64,000 nt of DNA from Xaviernesmea oryzae (GTDB lineage: Bacteria > Pseudomonadota > Alphaproteobacteria > Rhizobiales > Rhizobiaceae), in contig NZ_FXAF01000006.1 in the NCBI RefSeq assembly GCF_900177415.1, positions 830,001-894,000 on the forward strand, read 5' to 3'. The notes beneath the pieces are model-generated. The model ran no database searches and had not been told where the DNA came from. It saw nothing but the letters and a program-made list of their open reading frames with translations. The position numbers and the translations under genes are program-made. Within the stretch, counting starts at the first letter, position 1; each line of letters opens with the position of its first letter. Shown one piece after another: positions 56,369-64,000 of this stretch.

Positions 56369-56430
56369 TTTGCTTTCAAGTTCCACTTGTTGACTATAGG
56401 CTACATCGCATTTTCAGCGGGGGTGGTGCG

Positions 56431-56727
56431 ATGTGGGATATATTCGTTCAAGCATTTTCGTGGCTGCTACTATTCTTCTTCGGCGGCCAGGCACTTTTCT
56501 TCGTCGGCCTCATGCTCTGGACGATCTGGACCGACGCGATCAAGCCGAGGCTGATCCCAGTTGACGACATTGCCCGCGTGGCTGACGACATTATCGCTAG
56601 CTATCCCGACCCGGAGCTTGAGGCTTTCGCTCGCCATGAGCGCGCGTGGTACGACAGCGACGGTGCGGAGCAGACCTATTGGTATCGCGTGCGGAAGGCC
56701 GTCAGGCGGCGGCTGGAAGGGCGCTGA
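56431..56727 (+). CDS. Small membrane-anchored hypothetical protein
   Basis: This is a 98-residue protein with one strong N-terminal hydrophobic stretch (SWLLLFFFGGQALFFVGLML, about residues 10-31). A charged soluble tail follows, ending WYRVRKAVRRRLEGR. A GTGG-rich upstream sequence gives a weak ribosome site. Its stop is 7 bp from the stop of the convergent partner of the Panacea gene. Not recognised. Confidence 0.6.
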   Translation: MWDIFVQAFSWLLLFFFGGQALFFVGLMLWTIWTDAIKPRLIPVDDIARVADDIIASYPDPELEAFARHERAWYDSDGAEQTYWYRVRKAVRRRLEGR

Positions 56728-56733
56728 GGCCCG

Positions 56734-57456
56734 TCAGTCGAACAGAGGACCGTGACCACCGCCAGCGGCCTTACGGCGAACCTCGTCTTCGCGCGCCTCG
56801 CTGACCTCGCGCCAGATGTCGTAGGTCTCGCGCACCATCTGGTCGAGCTGGTCAAAGCCAAAGAGTTCGACGCCTTCGTCGGTGCTCAGCGTCACCGGGC
56901 GCTGGTCGTCAACCGCATCGCCGAACTGCACGACCCCGAGCCGAGCGGCGGTGAAGTCCGGATTGGCGACCCGGATATGCTCATGCATCATCGAGAAGAC
57001 AAACCGTCTCGCTTCTGCCGTCAGGCGCTTGCCGCGCCGGGGGTCGATGAAGATCACCAGCGGGGCACCCTCCAGCGCCGTCACCATCGGCAACCAGTAT
57101 TCCACTTTCTCGCCGACGCTCAGGGGAAGTGGGAAGAAGGCTTGAGAGCGGCTTCGCAAGGCATTTGCGCGCGCGAAGTCGTGCAGACCCTTGGCGACGA
57201 GCAGGTTGGCGTTGCATTCGTCGTCGGAGGTCGCCTTTGCCTGTATCAGTCGTTCCAGAACCAGCCACGCGGTCGGGTCGGCAGCCGCGAACATATCAGG
57301 CTGAACATTGAAGATATCGGCGAACCGGGCGCGCACTGGTTTGTAGGTGATCGTCGGATGCCCGAGCTTGAAGCGTTCAAGTTCGCGCCGCTTCTGATCC
57401 GTCGGCAGCGTTGCGACACGGGCAAGATCGATCTCAGGTAAGCGGCGTATCTTCAT
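56734..57456 (-). CDS. Unrecognised protein overlapping a Panacea antitoxin gene, candidate toxin
   Basis: This is a 240-residue soluble protein whose start lies inside the Panacea-domain gene (23-bp overlap), the usual arrangement for toxin after antitoxin. I do not recognise a known toxin fold. It contains DPTAWLVLERLIQAKATSDD, GLHDFARANALRSRSQAFFP, PLVIFIDPRRGKRLTAEARR and ends AAGGGHGPLFD. The conserved-looking IDPRRGKRLT stretch is basic and could bind nucleic acid. Toxin status rests on gene context alone. Confidence 0.6.
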   Translation of the reverse strand: MKIRRLPEIDLARVATLPTDQKRRELERFKLGHPTITYKPVRARFADIFNVQPDMFAAADPTAWLVLERLIQAKATSDDECNANLLVAKGLHDFARANALRSRSQAFFPLPLSVGEKVEYWLPMVTALEGAPLVIFIDPRRGKRLTAEARRFVFSMMHEHIRVANPDFTAARLGVVQFGDAVDDQRPVTLSTDEGVELFGFDQLDQMVRETYDIWREVSEAREDEVRRKAAGGGHGPLFD

Positions 57457-57985
57457 CCGGTTCTCCCGCGACCGGAGCCGCGCCAACGGAAACCTTGTGG
57501 AACTTGAATCGGTTAACTATGACATCATCGGGGATTCGCAACCCCAGCGCAACCGATGTTCTTCCTTTGTCCGCAATGTAATCCCAAGGCGCTCCCTTGG
57601 CGTGGGAGATGTCCACCAGTCGCCCCGGCGATAGCTGCCCGTAGGACGACATGATACGCGCCAGATGACGCCGAATGGCCGGGTCCTCGGGAAGGTCCAG
57701 CGCATGGCGCTCGCCGGTCATCACGTTCTGCCCGGTGGCGCGGAAGTCGATAGGAGAACTGCCTGCCGTCTTGAAAGCCGAGTAGGCGGCAGGATGCACC
57801 GGCCCATATTGCCATGCCTCGAAATAGCCGCTGACCAGAGGTCGCTTCGCTTCGATCAGGAAGATGGAGTGGGCGAAGTAGAGGAGCTTTTGCAGTGCGA
57901 GGTTGGTGACCTTGATCCCCGACCGGTCAGCCTCGTCCAGCATGAGGTTGGCGACGGCTCTCGGATCGTATGGACCACCGGTCAT
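57434..57985 (-). CDS. Panacea-domain (DUF4065/SocA-like) antitoxin
   Basis: This is a 183-residue protein with the Panacea domain: LALQKLLYFAHSIFLIEAKR near residue 29, then SGYFEAWQYGPVHPAAYSAF. Panacea proteins are antitoxins that neutralise many unrelated toxins encoded beside them. It is the first gene inside the right island end, 32 bp from the tRNA-Thr, and is followed by an overlapping partner. This position suits an addiction module keeping the island in place. ATG 57985 is in frame with the domain. Confidence 0.85.
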   Translation of the reverse strand: MTGGPYDPRAVANLMLDEADRSGIKVTNLALQKLLYFAHSIFLIEAKRPLVSGYFEAWQYGPVHPAAYSAFKTAGSSPIDFRATGQNVMTGERHALDLPEDPAIRRHLARIMSSYGQLSPGRLVDISHAKGAPWDYIADKGRTSVALGLRIPDDVIVNRFKFHKVSVGAAPVAGEPDEDTPLT

Positions 57986-58016
57986 CTGCGCACTTTGACT
58001 TCCTCAAGCTGGGAAG

Positions 58017-58092
58017 TGGTGCCGCTTGCGTGACTCGAACACGCGACCCCATCATTACGAATGATGTGCTCTACCGACTGAGCTAAAGCGGC
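58017..58092 (-). tRNA. tRNA-Thr(CGT), complete, island-borne
   Basis: This is a 76-nt tRNA on the minus strand. It has a GCCGCTT/AAGCGGC acceptor stem, D-arm AGCTCAGTCGGTAGAGC, anticodon loop TTCGTAA (anticodon CGT, reads ACG), T-loop TTCGAGT and encoded CCA. It lies inside the island, 97 bp from the right junction. Its 5' half equals the native fragment at 58189-58227, and its T-stem carries a compensated G-C for A-T change relative to the native 3' fragment. It probably replaces the tRNA gene broken by integration. Confidence 0.95.
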
Positions 58093-58174
58093 TTAACCCT
58101 TCAAACTGGCCATACTATGGCCCTACTAACTTTCACTCACCAGCCCCAACCCGCTGGCTTCGAACGTCATTCTC

Positions 58175-58188
58175 TAGCGGACCCGCTA
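58175..58188. repeat. Palindrome next to right integration core
   Basis: TAGCGG-AC-CCGCTA directly abuts the core repeat that begins at 58189. It may be a recombinase core-type binding site or a stem unique to the element side of the junction. Confidence 0.4.
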
Positions 58189-58227
58189 ATTACGAATGAT
58201 GTGCTCTACCGACTGAGCTAAAGCGGC
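58189..58227 (-). pseudogene. 5' fragment (39 nt) of native tRNA-Thr(CGT), right island junction
   Basis: On the minus strand this runs from the tRNA 5' end (GCCGCTTTAGCTC) to the anticodon loop core ATTCGTAAT and then departs abruptly from tRNA sequence. The 39 nt plus the 46 nt at 39785 share nine core bases and sum to exactly 76 nt. Confidence 0.9.
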
Positions 58228-58350
58228 ACGGGCAGCGGACGGCTCGGCCGGGCTGCGAGTGATGCGGCTGATACAAGCAATGACCGGCGATTTCAAGCCG
58301 GGATTTGATCTGCCCGGCGATTTTCCTCAAATCACCGTCTCTCGGCAGGT

Positions 58351-59307
58351 TCAAAGCGCAAGCCGGGCGCGTGCCGCCCGGTATTCTCCGTCCAGCCGGT
58401 CCACCAGTTCGGCGACGGAAACCACCGCCTTGACGGCGCCGACGCCCTGTCCGGCGCCCCAGATCTCCTTCCAGGCCTTCGGTCCGCTCACGGCCTTGTC
58501 GAAATCCATCTTGGTAGGGTCGGCCTCAGGCAGTGCGTCGGGGTCCATGCCCGTCGCGGCGATCGAACCCTTCAGATAATTGCCGTGAACGCCGGTGAAA
58601 TAGTTCGAATAGACGATGTCGGCGGCGTTCGAGGCGACGATCATCTCCTTGTAGCCGTCGGCGGCGCGCGCCTCGTGCGTGGCGATGAAGGGCGAGCCGA
58701 TATAGGCCATGTCCGCTCCCATCGCCTCGGCCGCGAGGATGCCGCCGCCGGTGGCGATCGCACCCGCGAGCAGCAGCGGACCGTCGAACCATTGACGGAT
58801 TTCCTGCACCAGCGCGAAGGGCGAAAGCGTGCCGGCATGGCCGCCGGCGCCGGCGGCGACCGCGATCAGCCCGTCCGCGCCCTTGCGGATCGCCGAATTG
58901 GCGTGCCGGTTGTTGATGACGTCGTGCAGCACGATGCCACCATAGGAATGCACCGCCGCATTGACCTCCGGCACGGCCCCGAGCGAGGAGATGACGATCG
59001 GCACCTTGTATTTCACGCACATCGCCAGATCGTGCTCCAGCCGCTTGTTCGACATGTGGACGATCTGGTTGACGGCAAAGGGAGCGGCTGGCTTTTCCGG
59101 ATGTGCGGCATTGTAGGCGGCGAGCTCCTCGGTGATGTAGGCCAGCCATTCGTCGAGCTGGCTTTCCGGCCTCGCATTGAGCGCCGGAAAGGCGCCGACC
59201 ACCCCGGCCTTGCATTGCGCCAGCGTCAGTTCCGGATGGGAGATGATGAAGAGCGGCGACGCGACGATCGGCAGACGCAGCCTGTCCTTGAGGATTGCTG
59301 GAAGCAT
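58351..59307 (-). CDS. Nitronate monooxygenase family flavoprotein
   Basis: This is a 318-residue FMN-dependent NMO/2-nitropropane dioxygenase family TIM barrel. It has LPIVASPLFIISHPELTLAQCKAGVVGAFP at the start, the phosphate-binding GGHAGTLSPFALVQEI near residue 155 and LLLAGAIATGGGILAAEAMGADMAYIGSPFIAT near 175. These oxidise nitronates or related toxic propionate 3-nitronate. ACGCAAACGT, like the site upstream of fadD, lies 29 bp upstream. The gene is core chromosome to the right of the island. Confidence 0.9.
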   Translation of the reverse strand: MLPAILKDRLRLPIVASPLFIISHPELTLAQCKAGVVGAFPALNARPESQLDEWLAYITEELAAYNAAHPEKPAAPFAVNQIVHMSNKRLEHDLAMCVKYKVPIVISSLGAVPEVNAAVHSYGGIVLHDVINNRHANSAIRKGADGLIAVAAGAGGHAGTLSPFALVQEIRQWFDGPLLLAGAIATGGGILAAEAMGADMAYIGSPFIATHEARAADGYKEMIVASNAADIVYSNYFTGVHGNYLKGSIAATGMDPDALPEADPTKMDFDKAVSGPKAWKEIWGAGQGVGAVKAVVSVAELVDRLDGEYRAARARLAL

Positions 59308-59335
59308 AAGGAAAGAGCCCTCCCGATTTACCTTT

Positions 59336-59345
59336 ACGCAAACGT
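59336..59345. promoter_or_regulatory. Operator-like site upstream of nitronate monooxygenase
   Basis: The ACGCAAACGT core in TTTACGCAAACGTAAG has a near-palindromic layout like the fadD site (TTGACGTAAACGTCAA). Position just upstream of the start suggests repression by the same type of regulator. Confidence 0.4.
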
Positions 59346-59513
59346 AAGTCTGTCTAGCAGATGCCGTGGGCCGCGAAAAGCCGGTGGAAAAACTTCCGCG
59401 GGCCGGCCGGAGGAGCGTGCGTGGACCGGCGCCGACATATCCTGACCTTATTTCTCGCCATGGTTCGGCGGAACAGGCGGTGCTTGCAGTTCCGGATCGG
59501 AGAGGTTACCGAA

Positions 59514-59523
59514 ACGTAAACGT
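59514..59523. promoter_or_regulatory. Operator-like core upstream of GTG-start membrane protein gene
   Basis: ACGTAAACGT is identical to the core of the fadD-upstream site, but its outer bases (GAA..GTG) do not extend the palindrome. It lies 49 bp before the GTG start and about 170 bp from the site at 59336. Confidence 0.3.
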
Positions 59524-59572
59524 GTGCGTATCGGGCCCGTGTATCGGGAATGAGTAGGAAGAAGGACCGGCA

Positions 59573-60802
59573 GTGAGCGGTTTGGAAACGGCCATCAGGA
59601 ATGCACTGGATCGCTCGGACCGGGCGGACCGGGAGATCAGGGCTCGTATTTATCAGTCGGCGCGCCAGGCGCTGGATGCCGGTCTTCGCAAGCAGGGCGT
59701 CACCGACCGGCTGGTCATCATGCAGCAGCACGAACGGCTGGAAGAGAAGATCCACGAAATCGAGATGGAGGAACTTCAGCGCGTGACGCAGCCGGCGTCG
59801 GCATCCGTCGTCGAGCTCCACCCGGAGCCGGACCATGCGCCGAAAACCGAACCGGTCGAGGCGCCCTTCGTGGAAGTCGCTCCGACGCAGGCCGCTCCGC
59901 CTGCTGCGCCTCAGGTTGCCCCCCCGGTTGCGCCCGCTCAGCCGGTGGCGCCTGCCGCCACCGTGGCGGTCGGGGCTGGTGAGGGGCTTGCCGATTTCGG
60001 TGCGACGCGCGCCGACCGCCTCGAGGCCGAACGGACCGAAGCCGGACCACGGGCAAAAGCGGGAACTGCCGAACCCGTGAAGGCGAAGAAGGGGGCGGCG
60101 CCGCCATCCGACGCCGGCCTGAATGTCCCGCCGGAACGGGCCGCCAAGCCGAGAAGGCGCCGGGGTTTCCTTTCGCATCTCCTGACCTGGATAATCACGC
60201 TTGCCGTCGTCGGCGGCGCCTGCTGGTGGTTCTATCGTTCGGGCATGGTCCAATCCGTCATCGAGGAAGCCATGAAAGCGGCCGACCGGCCGGGCGGAGC
60301 CGGGCAGGGCTCGGGCGGGGGGCCGATCGCCTTCGATCCGCAGAGCGGCTTTTCCGACGACTGGGTGGAAATCTTCGTGCCCTCGAACGTGGCCGAGATG
60401 AAGCCCGGGGGGCAGGCCCGGGTGGAGGCCGTGACGGGAGCCGAGGGGCAAGCCGTCCGGATCGTGTCCGCCGCGCCGGGCGAGGGCGGCGACGTGGCGA
60501 TCGATGTGCCGCCGGAAGTGCTGCGCGAAATGGCCGGCAAGAGCTCGACGGTGGCGCTGACGCTGCAATCGGGCCAGAATCGTTCCGCGCAACTGTCGGT
60601 GCGCTGCGACTTCGGAAGCCTGGGCACCTGCAGCCGCCACCGGTTCACGGCCACGCAGGAGAAGCTGGAGGCGCTCTTCCGCGTGACCTTCGACCGGTCG
60701 CTGGCACCGAACAGGCCGGGCCGGCTGATCATCAACAGCGGCATCGACGGCGCCGACCGGCCCGTGCTGCTTTATTCCGTCCGTATTCTGCCGGGCCAGT
60801 AA
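59573..60802 (+). CDS. Single-pass membrane protein, hypothetical
   Basis: This is a 409-residue protein. The N-terminal cytoplasmic part has a charged helical region (DRADREIRARIYQSARQALD), then a Pro/Ala-rich linker (about 85-140). One membrane segment lies at about 203-223 (LLTWIITLAVVGGACWWFY), and a C-terminal periplasmic beta-rich domain follows with CDFGSLGTCSRHRF, two cysteines able to pair. The layout recalls rhizobial conserved membrane proteins of unknown role. The start is GTG at 59573 with GAAGGA upstream. It is convergent with ppk2 (4-bp gap). Confidence 0.75.
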   Translation: MSGLETAIRNALDRSDRADREIRARIYQSARQALDAGLRKQGVTDRLVIMQQHERLEEKIHEIEMEELQRVTQPASASVVELHPEPDHAPKTEPVEAPFVEVAPTQAAPPAAPQVAPPVAPAQPVAPAATVAVGAGEGLADFGATRADRLEAERTEAGPRAKAGTAEPVKAKKGAAPPSDAGLNVPPERAAKPRRRRGFLSHLLTWIITLAVVGGACWWFYRSGMVQSVIEEAMKAADRPGGAGQGSGGGPIAFDPQSGFSDDWVEIFVPSNVAEMKPGGQARVEAVTGAEGQAVRIVSAAPGEGGDVAIDVPPEVLREMAGKSSTVALTLQSGQNRSAQLSVRCDFGSLGTCSRHRFTATQEKLEALFRVTFDRSLAPNRPGRLIINSGIDGADRPVLLYSVRILPGQ

Positions 60803-60806
60803 GCGC

Positions 60807-61688
60807 CTATTTCAGGAACTTCGGACCGAGGCCGAGGATCTTGTCGTCGAGCTCGCCGATCGCCTGCTTGTCTTTGCCCTCGTAGTCGAGCGACAGCAGG
60901 ATATGGCGGATGACGTTGACGCGGGCGCGGCGCTTGTCGTTCGCCCGCACGATGGCCCAGGGCGTTTCCTTCGTATGGGTCTTGTCGAGCATCACGTCGC
61001 GCTTTTCGGTGTAGTCGTCCCACTTGTTGAGCGCGGCGACATCCATCGGCGACAGCTTCCAGATCTTGAGCGGGTCGTGCCGGCGGTCGTGGAAGCGCTT
61101 GAGCTGCATCTCGCGGCCGATATCCAGGTAGAATTTGAAGAAGAGGATGCCCTCGTCGAAGATCGTGTCCTCGAAACGCGGCACCGCCTTCATGAAATCC
61201 TTGTATTGCTCCGGCGTGCAGAATCCCATGACCGGCTCGACGCCGGCCCGGTTGTACCAGGAACGGTCGAAGAGCACGATCTCCCCCGAAGTCGGGAAAT
61301 GCGAGATGTAGCGCTGGAAATACCATTGCCCCGCTTCCGTCTCGGTCGGCTTGTTGAGCGCCACGACGCGGGCGGAACGGGGATTGAGATAGGCATGGAT
61401 GGAGAAGATCGTGCCGCCCTTGCCGGCTGCGTCGCGGCCTTCGAAAAGCGCCATCAGCCGCTTGCCGCTCGCCTTCAGCCAGAACTGCACCTTCACCAGT
61501 TCGATCTGCAGTTTCTCCAGCTGCTTCTCGTATTTCTCCTTGTCCATCTTGTCGTCATAGGGATAGCCGCCCGATTCGAGCGCGTGCTCCTCGATCCAGC
61601 CCGGCAATTTCGGATCGTCGATATCGAAACGCTTGAACTTGCCGTTGATGTCGAGAGTGACTGCCCGGCTTCCGGTCGCATCCGCCAT
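60807..61688 (-). CDS. ppk2: Polyphosphate kinase 2
   Basis: This is a 293-residue PPK2-family kinase, one-domain class, which makes or uses polyphosphate with GDP/ADP. Walker [21 protein letters not shown] is near residue 80, Walker [21 protein letters not shown] near 140, and lid-region arginines in [19 protein letters not shown] 61688 follows GGAGGGAAAA and is preferred to a start 13 codons upstream. It lies next to phoR/pstS, so phosphate storage and phosphate sensing are neighbours. Confidence 0.93.
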   Translation of the reverse strand: MADATGSRAVTLDINGKFKRFDIDDPKLPGWIEEHALESGGYPYDDKMDKEKYEKQLEKLQIELVKVQFWLKASGKRLMALFEGRDAAGKGGTIFSIHAYLNPRSARVVALNKPTETEAGQWYFQRYISHFPTSGEIVLFDRSWYNRAGVEPVMGFCTPEQYKDFMKAVPRFEDTIFDEGILFFKFYLDIGREMQLKRFHDRRHDPLKIWKLSPMDVAALNKWDDYTEKRDVMLDKTHTKETPWAIVRANDKRRARVNVIRHILLSLDYEGKDKQAIGELDDKILGLGPKFLK

Positions 61689-61862
61689 GATCTTTTCCCT
61701 CCAATACGCCGACAGGGCGAACTTCATATGTAACGCAAGTTCGAAATTCCGCTACAGCCCTGTGCGTCTTGATTTTTATGATATTCATCGGAAGCGATGC
61801 ATATCTGTCATGCAAGGGATATATGAGCACGCGTTCAACTCAATGAGGCTGCAGGTCGGGTC

Positions 61863-63143
61863 GTGGGGTCGGTTCAGGAGAAATGGCGGAAGGCTTGGGA
61901 TGCGCTCAGTGCGGGGGTCCGGCGTGAAAGGCCCCTGCTGCTGCTCCTGACGCTGCTCGCTTTGCTCGCCTTTCTGGCCGGCATGCAATGGCCGGGCGTC
62001 GTCGTGGGCTGGCTGCTTCTGGTGCTCGTCGTCGTGGCGCGCAGGCCGGCCGCGCCGCCGGTCGAGGAACCGCAGATCGTCGAGGATGAGGAGCCGGTCT
62101 TCGATCCGTTGCCGCAGGTGGCCGCGACGCTCGGCGCGCTGGACACCCCGGCTTTCGTGCTCGGCGGCGACGCCACCGTTCTTTTCCAGAACAAGGCGGC
62201 GGAGAAGGCTTTCGGCATCTTGCCGGCCGGGTCGCATCTGTCCGCGAGACTGCGTTCGCCGGGCATTCTCGACATGGTGCGCGAGACCATCGCGACCGAC
62301 GAGCCGAATCAGATCGAGCATTCCGAGCGTCTTCCTTCGGAACGCGTCTACACCCTGCGCATCGCCCCGATCGATCTCGGCCAGCCGGTGCCCCACGGTC
62401 CGGAGAGCGCGGCGGAAAAGCTGTATCTTCTGTCCTTCCGGGATATTTCAGAACTGCGCCGCATCGACCGCATGCGCTCGGATTTCGTCGCCAATGCCAG
62501 CCATGAACTGCGCACGCCGCTTGCCTCGCTGAGGGGCTTCATCGAGACCCTGCAGGGGCCGGCACGTTCCGATCCGGCCGCCCAGGAGCGCTTCCTCGCC
62601 ATCATGTTCGACCAGGCGACGCGCATGAGCCGCCTGGTGGACGACCTGATGTCGCTCTCGCGCCTCGAGCTCAAGTCCCACATCGCGCCCGACCAGACGA
62701 TCGATCTGAAGCCGCTGATCGGCCATGTGCGGGATGCGCTGCTGCCGCTTGCCGACGATCTCGGCGTCGAGATCCGCACTCATCTGCCGGAAGGCAAGGT
62801 GGAGGTGCTGGGCGATCGCGACGAACTCGTCCAGGTTTTCGAGAACCTGATCGAAAATGCCTGCAAGTACGGACAAGAAGGCAAGGTCGTCGACGTTTAC
62901 CTCAGGAACGGCGCTTCCGAACCGGTGGAAGTCGCTGTCGTCGACCACGGGCCGGGCATTCCGGCCGAACATGTTCCGCGGCTGACCGAGCGCTTCTACC
63001 GCGTCAGCGTGGCCGACAGCCGCTCCAAGAAGGGCACGGGTCTGGGCCTTGCGATCGTCAAGCATATCCTGACCCGCCACAGGGCCCGCCTGATCGTGAA
63101 GTCGGAAGTCGGCAAGGGAAGCGAGTTCACCGTGCGGTTTTGA
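61863..63143 (+). CDS. phoR: Phosphate regulon sensor histidine kinase
   Basis: This is a 426-residue membrane histidine kinase. Two N-terminal hydrophobic segments (PLLLLLTLLALLAFLAG, VVVGWLLLVLVVVAR, residues about 24-60) precede a PAS-like region (VLGGDATVLFQNKAAEKAFG). HisKA is FVANASHELRTPLASLRGFI with the phospho-His near 217, and HATPase boxes are NLIENACKYG, VVDHGPGIP and KGTGLGLAIVKHIL. It is assigned as PhoR because pstS follows downstream on the same strand. The start is GTG at 61863. Confidence 0.88.
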   Translation: MGSVQEKWRKAWDALSAGVRRERPLLLLLTLLALLAFLAGMQWPGVVVGWLLLVLVVVARRPAAPPVEEPQIVEDEEPVFDPLPQVAATLGALDTPAFVLGGDATVLFQNKAAEKAFGILPAGSHLSARLRSPGILDMVRETIATDEPNQIEHSERLPSERVYTLRIAPIDLGQPVPHGPESAAEKLYLLSFRDISELRRIDRMRSDFVANASHELRTPLASLRGFIETLQGPARSDPAAQERFLAIMFDQATRMSRLVDDLMSLSRLELKSHIAPDQTIDLKPLIGHVRDALLPLADDLGVEIRTHLPEGKVEVLGDRDELVQVFENLIENACKYGQEGKVVDVYLRNGASEPVEVAVVDHGPGIPAEHVPRLTERFYRVSVADSRSKKGTGLGLAIVKHILTRHRARLIVKSEVGKGSEFTVRF

Positions 63144-63206
63144 CATAAAGCCATGCCGCTGCAAGGCTGTGCAGCGATTTTATGTAGTAATAACAATCAT
63201 TTGATG

Positions 63207-63224
63207 TGTCACAAATGTTTCATC
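63207..63224 (+). promoter_or_regulatory. Pho box upstream of pstS
   Basis: TGTCACA at 63207-63213 and TTTCATC at 63218-63224 are two 7-bp half sites spaced 11 bp apart with AATG between, the PhoB direct-repeat layout known in alphaproteobacteria. It lies 113 bp upstream of the pstS start, so PhoB from the PhoR system should activate pstS under phosphate limitation. Confidence 0.65.
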
Positions 63225-63337
63225 GAAGTGACATAAAACGAAGAGGCTACAACGGCTAAGACAAGCGGGCTGAGCGCCGGCGAGAGCGAGAGCCGGCGAC
63301 GTTCGCATTCACACAAGCCCATGACGGGAGAGACCTC

Positions 63338-64000
63338 ATGAACATCTTGAAACTTTCTGCAGCAGCCCTCGTGGCCTCCGTTGCGTTTGCCGGTGCTGCC
63401 GCTGCGCGCGACCAGGTCCAGGTTGCCGGTTCCTCCACCGTTCTTCCCTACGCGAAGATCGTTGCCGAAACTTTTGCCGAGACCTTCCCGAACTTCAAGG
63501 CTCCGGTCGTTGAATCCGGCGGCACGGGCGGTGGTCTGAAGGCATTCTGCTCCGGCGTCGGCGAAGGCACCATCGACGTCGCCAACGCTTCGCGCCCCAT
63601 CAACAAGAGCGAGCTGGAAGCCTGCAAGGCCGCCGGCGTCACCGATATCCAGGAAATCCGCATCGGCTACGACGGTATCGTTTTCGCGGCCGACTCCAGC
63701 AACGGCGACATGAAGATCGAGCCGAAGGACCTCTACAAGGCTCTTGCCGCTGAAGTCGTTGTGGACGGCAAGCTCGTCGCCAACCCGTACAAGAACTGGT
63801 CCGAGATCAACCCGACCCTGCCGAAGGGCCCGATCGCCGCCTACATTCCGGGCTCCAAGCACGGCACCCGCGAAGTCTTCGAAGAGAAGATCATGTCCGA
63901 AGGCTGCAAGGAAGCCGGCGCCGCCGACGTCATCAAGGGCCTCGTTTCGGATGCTAAGCAGGCTGCGGCCAAATGCATCGCCGTTCGCAAGGATGGCGTG
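63338..64000 (+). CDS. pstS: Phosphate ABC transporter substrate-binding protein, partial at window end
   Basis: This is the N-terminal 221 codons of PstS; the gene continues past 64000. The signal peptide is NILKLSAAALVASVAFAGAAAA. The mature protein starts RDQVQVAGSSTVLPYAKIVA, a Ser-Ser-Thr phosphate-binding loop. VVESGGTGGGLKAFCSGVGE gives the second loop, and IPGSKHGTREVFEEKI supplies the Ser/Arg contacts. It captures phosphate in the periplasm for PstCAB, presumably encoded further right. ATG 63338 is 8 bases after a GGGAGAG site. Confidence 0.95.
   Translation, partial: MNILKLSAAALVASVAFAGAAAARDQVQVAGSSTVLPYAKIVAETFAETFPNFKAPVVESGGTGGGLKAFCSGVGEGTIDVANASRPINKSELEACKAAGVTDIQEIRIGYDGIVFAADSSNGDMKIEPKDLYKALAAEVVVDGKLVANPYKNWSEINPTLPKGPIAAYIPGSKHGTREVFEEKIMSEGCKEAGAADVIKGLVSDAKQAAAKCIAVRKDGV

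Noticed and set aside
58093-58188. A second, divergent tRNA using the 5' fragment at 58189-58227
   Set aside because: Downstream of the anticodon loop core the sequence cannot form the anticodon stem, T-arm or acceptor stem, although a GTTCGAA-like string occurs.

Overview
The window looks like chromosomal DNA of an alphaproteobacterium of the Rhizobiaceae type. The evidence is high GC content, densely packed ATG/TGA-overlapping operons, a DUF982 protein, several rhizobial-style intergenic palindromic elements, and a phoR-pstS locus with an alphaproteobacterial-type Pho box. I cannot name the genus from the sequence alone.

Layout. 32-6487: a branched-chain-amino-acid-type ABC uptake operon (livG-livF-livH-livM, a DadA/PuuB-like FAD amine oxidase, a periplasmic binding protein), divergent from a RidA imine deaminase. 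6601-15969: an envelope/carbohydrate region with polysaccharide pyruvyl transferase, an FrhB-like Fe-S protein, an operon of inositol-3-phosphate synthase, histidine phosphatase and a circularly permuted glycoside hydrolase, a phosphoribosyltransferase-kinase fusion, and a GT39-type membrane glycosyltransferase. 16051-18774: a divergent SDR, a proline-racemase-family enzyme and a Sel1 protein. 19009-25038: pyrC, a GGDEF cyclase, pyrE, fructokinase and pgi. 25124-28839: a lipoprotein hydrolase, fadD and a PRC-barrel protein. 28954-34049: a compact set with an acyl carrier protein, AMP-forming ligase, NadE paralogue and two GNAT-type proteins, which suggests an ACP-tethered small-molecule pathway. 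34079-39301: hydroxyacid dehydrogenase/oxidase genes, a DHDPS-like plus RraA-like catabolic pair, and a MetE-C-like protein.

39822-58197 is an integrated mobile island of about 18.4 kb. It splits a native tRNA-Thr(CGT) gene exactly at the anticodon loop: 46 nt of the 3' part remain at the left end and 39 nt of the 5' part at the right end. They share a 9-bp core, and joined they give a perfect 76-nt tRNA. The island carries its own complete tRNA-Thr(CGT) 97 bp inside the right end. Its core is a tyrosine integrase, a small HTH protein, a primase-like protein, a VapE-type helicase and an XRE regulator. Its cargo is defence-like: a DUF5655-type nuclease, a small protein and a UvrD-like helicase; a type I restriction-modification system with an Abi-like gene inserted; a PUA/EVE-like HNH nuclease; and a Panacea-domain antitoxin overlapping an unrecognised partner.

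58351-64000 returns to core chromosome: nitronate monooxygenase, a membrane protein, polyphosphate kinase 2, phoR, and pstS, which runs off the end. The strongest leads are the tRNA-replacing island, the Panacea pair, the three-gene UvrD cassette, the permuted glycoside hydrolase and the ACP/NadE-like cluster.
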